A stretch of 64,000 bases of DNA from Bacteroidales bacterium (GTDB lineage: Bacteria; Bacteroidota; Bacteroidia; Bacteroidales; UBA932), in the NCBI GenBank assembly GCA_017469425.1, contig JAFUGJ010000024.1, forward strand, positions 51,738 through 115,737, in the 5' to 3' direction. The position numbers were made by a program, and so were the translations under genes. Shown here piece after piece: positions 43,702 through 50,616 of the stretch. Each line of letters begins with the position of its first letter. The first letter of the stretch is position 1. Under the pieces are notes generated by a model. It did no database searches, was not told the origin of the DNA, and saw nothing but the letters and a program-made list of their open reading frames with translations.

Positions 43702-44826
43702 ATGGCTGGGGTGAAGTATCACTATGCTCTTGATGAGCAGAACCGACTCGTATGCATTGACGAGGTGACAGAGGAAGACCGACATGCACATTCATATCAT
43801 TGCCTGAACTGCGGCGCCGGAATGATTCCCAGGATGGGCGAAGTACGCTTCTGGCATTTTGCCCATCGTGGCAACGATGACCACTGTGGAACCGAAACCT
43901 ATCTCCACAAATTAGCTAAACGCCTGATAAAAGAAAAGTTTTACCGGGAAGGCTATTTCGAGGTCGGCTACTACCGCGATGTCAAATGCTCAGATCAAGA
44001 CACCTGTCCTTTTACCAAACCGGAAGAATGTCATGACCGGAAGCTGGACCCCTTCGACCTAAAGCAATTCTATGACACCTGTATTGAGGAGCAATCAGTA
44101 AATGGCTATATTGCTGACTTGATGCTTACCAGTTCTGAGAAGCCGGATCGGGAGCCGGTCTTTATAGAGATTCAGGTCTCACATAAGAGCACAGACCAAA
44201 AGCTCCAATCGGGACTCCGCATCATTGAAATCCGCATAAAGACAGAGGAGGACATCAAATCACTCTTGGGCTCCCCTATTGTCGAAAACCCGGAAGCCAA
44301 ATTCGGCCAGGTCAGGGATGTAGAAACGATAGGATTCGCCAAGTTCCACAACTTCAAGAGAAAAGCATCTCATTCTGAACCACTCGAGAAACGCGGTATA
44401 CAACGATTCTACCTGTTCCGCAGCGGAAAGGCATTCGTCTCCAATATGGACGAATTCAAGTCCTGCAGAGAGGTTCACAAGAAGGATAACGATAAAGCTA
44501 TCTTCGCGGCCAGCATCGACTGCTCCTATCTGGACTCCCCTTCTCCTTATGAATTCGGATATATGGCGGCAATGCAGAACGGAATCCAAGTACGAACCTG
44601 CCAATTCTGCAAATACCACCGAAGCGGATACGAAGTCGGCTTCGGCCTCGATCCAATCTTCTGCTGCCTCTACAAGAAATACGGCACGCCAGAGAACCCG
44701 GAGCAACAATACGCCCGACAATGCGAATACTACCGTGAAGACAAGGCGCGGATGGATAAGATCCGCCGACTCATGCCGCCTATTGTGATAGCCTCAAGCG
44801 AGGTCAAGCCCTCTTCATTCCGCTGA
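43702..44826 (+). CDS. CoiA-like nuclease/zinc-finger protein
   Basis: 374 residues. N-terminus HCLNCGAGMIPRMGEVRFWHFAHR matches the CoiA-like family zinc finger; the central part has ADLMLTSSEKPDREPVFIEIQVSH, where Asp and Glu-x-Gln/Lys resemble the active site of PD-(D/E)XK nucleases of CoiA. The C-terminus has more Cys and His (CQFCKYHRSG, FCCLYKKYG). The family is linked to competence in Firmicutes; here, with an XRE regulator on a mobile element, a defence or DNA-processing function is more likely. Catalysis not proven by sequence. Confidence 0.72.
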   Translation: MAGVKYHYALDEQNRLVCIDEVTEEDRHAHSYHCLNCGAGMIPRMGEVRFWHFAHRGNDDHCGTETYLHKLAKRLIKEKFYREGYFEVGYYRDVKCSDQDTCPFTKPEECHDRKLDPFDLKQFYDTCIEEQSVNGYIADLMLTSSEKPDREPVFIEIQVSHKSTDQKLQSGLRIIEIRIKTEEDIKSLLGSPIVENPEAKFGQVRDVETIGFAKFHNFKRKASHSEPLEKRGIQRFYLFRSGKAFVSNMDEFKSCREVHKKDNDKAIFAASIDCSYLDSPSPYEFGYMAAMQNGIQVRTCQFCKYHRSGYEVGFGLDPIFCCLYKKYGTPENPEQQYARQCEYYREDKARMDKIRRLMPPIVIASSEVKPSSFR

Positions 44827-44841
44827 AGCACCGTTCTGAAG

Positions 44842-45152
44842 GCTTGGTTCCGTCCTCCTGGGCGTGGTGCACCCCTCTGCGAACTCCACTTGTGGCAGCT
44901 TCACTGCGAGATTCTTCCCACTGCACCAGAGAGCTCTGGTTAGAGACTTGCAGACTTTCCTTGCAGAGCATCCGGTACCACCATTACCTGCCAGGGTGAA
45001 ACCTTCAACTTCAAACTGGACCAGGCCATCGACATCCGCGCGAACTAAGTAGCCAAGAATGGCGTACCAGGAGCCGGAGCCCTGAAGATTTCTTTCGCTA
45101 CTACTATGTGGACTCCGCCACGAGTGTCAAGTCTCAGGCCATGCTGGCGTAG
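44842..45152 (+). pseudogene. Broken fourth DUF6266-like gene
   Basis: The translation retains LLGVVHPSAN (like LSGVVAPAAA in protein 3), then AIDIRAN followed by a stop codon (like AIDIKAK), then after a frame change FFRYYYVDSATSVKS (like FFRYFYVNTATGEKS). Stops and a frameshift make it a pseudogene of the same family as the gene at 41861-42550. The N-terminal half is missing. Confidence 0.75.
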
Positions 45153-45225
45153 ACCAAATGGGAAGCTGTAGCAGCATCCAATTCAAGCGGCTGGTGCCGC
45201 AAACTTAAACCTGACCTATGAACCA

Positions 45226-45260
45226 GCCCTCCGTAGTCGTGAGATTCCGGAGGGCTTTTT
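45226..45260 (+). terminator. Rho-independent terminator
   Basis: GCCCTCCG (45226-45233) pairs with CGGAGGGC (45248-45255), followed by TTTTT. It ends the pseudogene/CoiA transcript. Confidence 0.8.
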
Positions 45261-45378
45261 GTGTTCTGCGGCACGGCTGCAAGATCCAAGAAACGCGCAT
45301 TCCGTCTACTTTTCGCGCGCGGTACATACATTGTACACAAAATGACGGCTTCGTTTGGAAAAATGTGTCGATTCTATT

Positions 45379-45477
45379 AAAAGTCATTGAAAAAATTACG
45401 ACGAAGTCATAAAAACTCGTTTGAAAAATTACGAAAGATATTTGAAAACTCGTTTGAAAAAGTGTATCTTTGCCGTG
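45379..45477 (+). repeat. Three 33-bp tandem repeats before the ATPase gene
   Basis: Units start at 45379, 45412 and 45445 (exact 33-base period). AAAACTCGTTTGAAAAA is identical in units 2 and 3 (45412-45428, 45445-45461); unit 1 is AAAAGTCATTGAAAAA. The last unit carries the -7 box. Confidence 0.8.
45441..45472 (+). promoter_or_regulatory. Promoter of the DUF4143-type ATPase gene
   Basis: TTTG (45441-45444), 20-base spacer, TATCTTTG (45465-45472): complete consensus. It lies within the 33-bp repeats; leader about 15 bases. Confidence 0.78.
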
Positions 45478-45494
45478 GACGAAACGATAATCCT

Positions 45495-46928
45495 ATGTTG
45501 AAAAGAAAGATTGAAGACGCTCTTGTCGCGTGGAAAAACAAGCCGGAACACAAACCCCTGGTGATTATGGGTATACGCCAATGCGGTAAAACATATATCT
45601 CTCAGCACTTTGCAGAGAAGAACTACAAGAATGTCGTCTATATGAATTTCATCAAGCAGCCGGAGCGAATAGGTGCCTTCGTCGGTTCAAAGGATGTGGA
45701 CAGCATTCTGCTCAACTTATCGGCGCAGATCAAAGGCGTCAAGTTCATTCCCGGGGAGACCTGCCTGATCTTTGATGAAATTCAGGAGTGCCCCGAGGCC
45801 AGGACTTCACTCAAGTTCTTCAAAGAGGACGGTCGCTTTGATGTGATTGCCACCGGCTCCCTGCTGGGCGTCCAAGGCTACGGCGATGAGCTTAAAAAAC
45901 TGCGTCGAAAGATGGTTGAAAAGAAAGAGCCGGGCATCAATTCTGTTCCCGTGGGCAGCGAGGACATCATTGAAATGTATCCGCTGGACTTTGAAGAATT
46001 CCTCTGGGCCATCGGGTTAAATCCGGATGTCATAGAGGCTCTCCGGAAGTTTTACTCGGAGGAAACGCCGGTTCCTGAAGGTATTCATGTGGCCATGAAG
46101 CAGTATTTGAACCTCTATGTTGCTATCGGTGGTCTCCCCGCCCCTATCAATACATTTCTGGCCACCAATAATATGAACGCCGTTAGCAAGGAATACAAAG
46201 GCATCCTGAAGGAGTATCGCGACGATATGGTTAAATATGCTCCGGACAAAGACAAGCCCCATATCCGGGAATGCTTCAATTCCATTCCCAAGCAGTTGTC
46301 AAAAGAGAACAAGAAGTTTCAGTACAGCAAGGTTAAGCCCGGCGGACGCGGCGAAACATATCTTGGTTCCCTGCAGTGGCTGGAAGATGCCGGGATTATC
46401 TGCCGCTGTTACAATACGGACATCACCGGACTTCCGATGGAAGGCAACGCCAAGGACAATGTGTTCAAGGTTTACACAGCAGATATCGGCTTGCTGATCG
46501 AGATGCTGGGACCTGGAACCAGAGCGGATATCCTGCAGGGGAACTTGGGAGGATTCAAAGGCGCCATTTACGAGAACCTGATGGCAGACACGCTTCACAA
46601 GAAGCAGCAGAGTCTATACTACTTCCTGAAAGACTCAGGCCTAGAGCTGGACTTCCTCGTCCGGATGAAAGGCGAATGCGTGCCACTTGAAGTGAAAGCC
46701 AAGACGGCTCAGGCCAAGAGCGTTCAGACCGTCCTGAAGCACGCGGACAAATACCATGTGAAACATGTCATCAAATTCGGCGACTACAATATCGGCCGCG
46801 AAGGTCCGCTGCTCACACTCCCCAATTACATGCAGTTCCTCCTGGATCTGGAACCGGAAGAAATTGTCCTTGAACCAATCAATGTGGACGCAGTCAACGC
46901 CCTTGCAAAGAATATTCTACATCAATGA
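45495..46928 (+). CDS. AAA ATPase with DUF4143 C-terminal nuclease-like domain
   Basis: 477 residues from ATG 45495, right after the promoter. Walker A in VIMGIRQCGKTYISQ, Walker B LIFDEIQECPEA, sensor IATGSLLGV, then the DUF4143 domain (TAKTAQAKSVQ, VPLEVKAK with the E-x-K nuclease-type motif, GLELDFLVRM). The family is common in Bacteroidota, often with repeats in front of it, and its function is unknown; a nuclease or toxin role has been proposed. A terminator follows. Confidence 0.85.
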   Translation: MLKRKIEDALVAWKNKPEHKPLVIMGIRQCGKTYISQHFAEKNYKNVVYMNFIKQPERIGAFVGSKDVDSILLNLSAQIKGVKFIPGETCLIFDEIQECPEARTSLKFFKEDGRFDVIATGSLLGVQGYGDELKKLRRKMVEKKEPGINSVPVGSEDIIEMYPLDFEEFLWAIGLNPDVIEALRKFYSEETPVPEGIHVAMKQYLNLYVAIGGLPAPINTFLATNNMNAVSKEYKGILKEYRDDMVKYAPDKDKPHIRECFNSIPKQLSKENKKFQYSKVKPGGRGETYLGSLQWLEDAGIICRCYNTDITGLPMEGNAKDNVFKVYTADIGLLIEMLGPGTRADILQGNLGGFKGAIYENLMADTLHKKQQSLYYFLKDSGLELDFLVRMKGECVPLEVKAKTAQAKSVQTVLKHADKYHVKHVIKFGDYNIGREGPLLTLPNYMQFLLDLEPEEIVLEPINVDAVNALAKNILHQ

Positions 46929-46947
46929 TTGTTTTGTGTTGTTGTGT

Positions 46948-46991
46948 CGGACATGGTTCCGAGCTTTTAGACCATGCCGTCCGGTGTTTTT
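46948..46991 (+). terminator. Terminator at the end of the ATPase gene
   Basis: CGGACATGGT (46948-46957) pairs with ACCAT-(GC)-C-GTCCG (46971-46983), followed by GTGTTTTT. It marks the end of the mobile-element cargo. Confidence 0.7.
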
Positions 46992-47048
46992 GAAACCGCA
47001 TTTCTCCGTTACCTCCACCAAAGGCGGGGTTTTCAACGAAATTTACCA

Positions 47049-47948
47049 TCAAATTTCCGCTGCCCGGCTCTTGCTCACAAGGATGACTCCGCCTACAACA
47101 AGCAAAGAAGCAAGGACTTTCTGCCATGTCAGCGTATCGATTCCGGCCCAGATGCTCACGATGGCGGCGATGATTGGCTGGATATAGGAGTACATGCTGA
47201 CCAGCGTAGGACGGATGAATTTCTGCGCGTAAGGAATCAGGAAGTATGCGACGAAGGTCGCGAAGATTATCAGATAACCTATCTCCCAGCGGACATTGAC
47301 AGGTATGGCGGCATAGTCGGTTGTCACCAACCCTTTTGCCGAAATCGGGAGCGAGACAATCAGTGAAAACAGGAAGGTCCACTTCATGAATGTGACGACG
47401 CTGTATTTGGCGATAAGCGGCCTGAAGATACCGAGATACAGCGAGAAACTTAGGCTGTTCACAAGGAGAAGCGCTACGCCCCAGGGAGATGTGACAGAAG
47501 CGCCGCCTGAGTGTACGGAATTGAATATCAGAAAAAGGATACCTGCGAAGCTCAGCGCCACTCCCCCGGCTTTCTTTCCGGTGATGGGCTCTTTCAGGAA
47601 GAAGAATGCGAAGACCATCGTGAAGATGGGGCCGAGGGTGCCGATGATGGCCGTGTCGATGGCAGAAGTCATGGTGATGGCCATGAGAAAGGTCATCTGG
47701 GGAACAAACAAGCCGACAACGGATGCGGCTGCAATCTTCCGGTAGTCGCCCCTCTCGACCTTCTCCCTCGGCATAAAGAGCGACAGCAACCAGAACAGGG
47801 CGCTGGCTCCGATTGCTCTCAGGGTAAAAAGCACATAAGGCGACACTGTCTCGGAGTTTGCAATATCCTTGCAAAAGACGAGATTAAGGCCGAATATCGT
47901 GTATGCGGCAGTAATGGAAAGATGCCCTTTTAGTTTGTCTGCGCTCAT
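47049..47948 (-). CDS. DMT/EamA-family transporter
   Basis: 299 residues with ten predicted transmembrane helices in two EamA repeats, for drug/metabolite export. The GAIGASALFWLLSLFMP and IYSWAGI-type helix ends fit. The start shares one base with the stop of the upstream oxidoreductase gene. Substrate unknown. The first ordinary chromosomal gene right of the mobile element. Confidence 0.85.
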   Translation of the reverse strand: MSADKLKGHLSITAAYTIFGLNLVFCKDIANSETVSPYVLFTLRAIGASALFWLLSLFMPREKVERGDYRKIAAASVVGLFVPQMTFLMAITMTSAIDTAIIGTLGPIFTMVFAFFFLKEPITGKKAGGVALSFAGILFLIFNSVHSGGASVTSPWGVALLLVNSLSFSLYLGIFRPLIAKYSVVTFMKWTFLFSLIVSLPISAKGLVTTDYAAIPVNVRWEIGYLIIFATFVAYFLIPYAQKFIRPTLVSMYSYIQPIIAAIVSIWAGIDTLTWQKVLASLLVVGGVILVSKSRAAEI

Positions 47949-48598
47949 TAAACCGTGTCGTTAACTGAAAGGATGGCTTGGGATTCGACAATGCGTACAC
48001 CTGTATCCCCTGACTTGCTCAAACGAATCATTGCCGAGGCCACTTCCTCTGTCGGCATGGGCTTCCATGAGCGCATCAGGCCAATGGCATTAAGGACTTT
48101 GAGCACTGCCACGCCGGCCTTTTCCCCGAAGCGGTCGCTTCCTTTCCGGATAAGGGAAGGCGGCCTCAGGATGAATAATCCCGGGAATCCCAGTTCCCTT
48201 ACATCTTTTTCCAGCCGCCCTTTCATCCTCGTGTAGAATACTTTGGATTTGGGGTTCGCTCCGATGGAGGAAACCAGCACGAGCTTGCCCGTTCCATTGT
48301 CCTTGGCATTTTTGGCCGCATTGTACTGATAGGTGTAGTCCACCTTCCACTGGGCATCCTGGCTTCCAGCCGCCTTGATGGTGGTTCCCAGGCATGAGAA
48401 AAGGACATCTCCGGCAAGAAGGCCGCTCCAGCCTTCCGGGTGGTCGAAATCAACGACATGGGTAACCAGCTTTGCCGAAGGGATGGATACTTCCCTGCGG
48501 ACAAAGATGTCAACCCGCTCGAAGGAATTGTCGGCCAGGAGTTGCTGAATCAGGTCTTTGCCTATCGCGCCGGTGGCGCCAATGACTAATGCTTTCAT
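47948..48598 (-). CDS. NAD(P)H-binding oxidoreductase (HTATIP2/SDR-like)
   Basis: 216 residues. The Rossmann motif is at the start (MKALVIGATGAIGKDLIQQL), then VDFDHPEGW, LFSCLGTTIKAAGSQ, and LVLVSSIGANPKSKVFYTRMKG with the Ser and Tyr-x3-Lys triad of the atypical SDR/HTATIP2-like group. Substrate unknown. It is immediately upstream of the DMT transporter, with one-base overlap. Confidence 0.85.
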   Translation of the reverse strand: MKALVIGATGAIGKDLIQQLLADNSFERVDIFVRREVSIPSAKLVTHVVDFDHPEGWSGLLAGDVLFSCLGTTIKAAGSQDAQWKVDYTYQYNAAKNAKDNGTGKLVLVSSIGANPKSKVFYTRMKGRLEKDVRELGFPGLFILRPPSLIRKGSDRFGEKAGVAVLKVLNAIGLMRSWKPMPTEEVASAMIRLSKSGDTGVRIVESQAILSVNDTV

Positions 48599-48622
48599 AA
48601 TGTCAGTTTTTTGAATCGGAGC

Positions 48623-49606
48623 TTAAATCACCCGCACCTTCCATGTGATTCCAAGCTGGAAGTTGTCGCAGTGAAGTTCGCTGTCGCGGAAGTAAATGGC
48701 GTGAAGGCGGATTTTATCCCGCCCGAGAGGAAACCATTCCAGCCCGCATCCGCCATAAAAATATTCGGTTCCGGGCGCAATGACAAGGTCGTAGGCCCTT
48801 CCCGATGAATCAATGCTGCGTGCGTCGTTCCATTCGTATCCCGCCTTTGCACATATATTCCAGTTTCCGAGGCTCCAGATGAATTTTGAGATAAAACTCA
48901 TGTCGCCTCCAAAAAATCGCCTTTGCCCTATTCCCCCGCGGTTCATTACATCCAGGTCAAGCATGGTATTGCCGGATGAGAAATGGTTTCCCAGGGCTAT
49001 GTAGTTGATGAACTGATGGTCCATGTCTTCCACAATGTTCACGCTCCATATCGTTCTCCACCATGGCCGTATATGCCCGTTCCATGCAAGATTGTATGAG
49101 TAGATGTTGCTGAGCCCAAGCGACAGGGGTGAATTGCAAATCTGCGCAACTATCGTCTGGTTCCCGTTGACATGATAGCTTGCCGAGCCTCCGAATGTGA
49201 AACCCTGGAATATTTTTCCGCAAAACATGCTGTAGAAATACACATCGATGGGGGCGGCGTCGTATTCGTAACCGCCTATCAGCACGGCGTACTTCCCGAA
49301 CAGGAAGCTCCAATGCTTGTTGGGTTGCCAGTTAAGATAGAGGATGTCGGTGCCGTTGAACAGGTTGTTCTCGTCGAACTGCTGTTTGCTGATGCTGTGG
49401 CGGATACGGTAATCGATGGTAGGGGAAATATTCCCGAGGATGTGCAGATTGAATTGGTCGCCTATCAGCCGGCTGTCGTAGCTGCCGCCGGAGAGTTCCT
49501 GATGAAAACTTGCGCGGGTGTCTACAAAGAGCGTACTGACCTTTTCCTGAGCGGAAGCTGCGATGCAGCAAAAAAGGGATGCAATCCAAATGAGCGGTCT
49601 ATTCAT
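48623..49606 (-). CDS. Outer-membrane porin-like protein
   Basis: 327 residues with a signal peptide (LFCCIAASAQ) and barrel strands throughout: HWSFLFGKYAVLIGGYEY, FGGSASYHVNGNQTIVAQ, and the C-terminal NFQLGITWKVRVI ending, typical for barrel proteins. It resembles phosphate-selective porin O/P-type proteins of Bacteroidota. It reads opposite to YitT, with an 86-base gap. No TonB box or plug is seen, so a passive pore is likely. Confidence 0.72.
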   Translation of the reverse strand: MNRPLIWIASLFCCIAASAQEKVSTLFVDTRASFHQELSGGSYDSRLIGDQFNLHILGNISPTIDYRIRHSISKQQFDENNLFNGTDILYLNWQPNKHWSFLFGKYAVLIGGYEYDAAPIDVYFYSMFCGKIFQGFTFGGSASYHVNGNQTIVAQICNSPLSLGLSNIYSYNLAWNGHIRPWWRTIWSVNIVEDMDHQFINYIALGNHFSSGNTMLDLDVMNRGGIGQRRFFGGDMSFISKFIWSLGNWNICAKAGYEWNDARSIDSSGRAYDLVIAPGTEYFYGGCGLEWFPLGRDKIRLHAIYFRDSELHCDNFQLGITWKVRVI

Positions 49607-49692
49607 CGTCGGTTTTTTGAATGAACGAAATTAACTTAATATTTTGATTTGTCAAAGTCTTTTACCAATTTTGAATCATAATACCGAAACCA

Positions 49693-50616
49693 ATGACAAA
49701 ATTTTTATCGCCCCTTGCTACCGTCAAATTCTGGAAGGAACTCATTATCATGACTCTGGGCATGTCCGTCAGCGCCGCTGCCGTTTACTATTTCCTCATG
49801 CCCGGCAAACTCATAATCGGCAGCATATCGGGCCTTTCCATAGTGTTGTCCGAAATCCTTGCCGGAGCCGGTATCACGCTTAAGGTATCGAATATTGTCC
49901 TCATCATCAATGCCATCCTGCTTGTGCTTGCCTGGTTGTTAATAGGTACGGAGTTCGGCATGAAAACCGTCTATACCGCGATGATACTCGGACCGCTGAT
50001 TGATATGTGGGAAAAGATTCTGCCCTACGAAAAATTGCTGTACGGCGGCACTTCCGTAATGAACGACCCTTGGTTCGACCTCCTTTGCTTCGTATTGCTG
50101 CTGAGCATCTCCCAGGCTATTCTTTTCCGTATCAATGCATCCACCGGAGGACTCGACATACTTGCCAAGATTGTCAACAAATACCTGCATTTCGACATCG
50201 GCGCTTCCGTCACCGTTGCCGGAGCCCTCATCTGCTGCTCCGCATTCACCATCAATCCTTTCAGAATGGTGGTGATAGGTCTTATAGGAACTTGGATCAA
50301 CGGCATCTTCGTAGATTATTTCACCGACACCCTGAACAAGCGCAAACGCGTCTGCATCATAAGCGACAGGCACGAGGAAATCCGGCAGTACATTGTGCAT
50401 ACCCTTGTGCGCGGATGCAGCATCTACCGTCTCACCGGGGGCTACAGCGGCGAAGAGAAATTCGAAGTCGTCGCCCTGCTTACCCAGAACGAGTATTCCT
50501 CCCTCTTCAATTTCCTGAAAGAGGAAGGCATAGACGCATTCATTACCGCCGGCAATGTAAGCGAGATTTACGGGGCCTGGAATACGGACAAGAAAAATCT
50601 CGCCGAAAAGCGTTAG
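49693..50616 (+). CDS. YitT-family membrane protein (DUF2179)
   Basis: 307 residues: five to six transmembrane helices (to about residue 200) with ITLKVSNIVLIINAILLVLAW and GTSVMNDPWFD, followed by the cytoplasmic DUF2179 domain (VCIISDRHEEIRQYI, STIYRLTGGYSG-like and VVALLTQNEYSSLFNFL). The family is widespread with unknown transport function. The end overlaps the convergent MscS gene by 4 bases. Confidence 0.9.
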   Translation: MTKFLSPLATVKFWKELIIMTLGMSVSAAAVYYFLMPGKLIIGSISGLSIVLSEILAGAGITLKVSNIVLIINAILLVLAWLLIGTEFGMKTVYTAMILGPLIDMWEKILPYEKLLYGGTSVMNDPWFDLLCFVLLLSISQAILFRINASTGGLDILAKIVNKYLHFDIGASVTVAGALICCSAFTINPFRMVVIGLIGTWINGIFVDYFTDTLNKRKRVCIISDRHEEIRQYIVHTLVRGCSIYRLTGGYSGEEKFEVVALLTQNEYSSLFNFLKEEGIDAFITAGNVSEIYGAWNTDKKNLAEKR

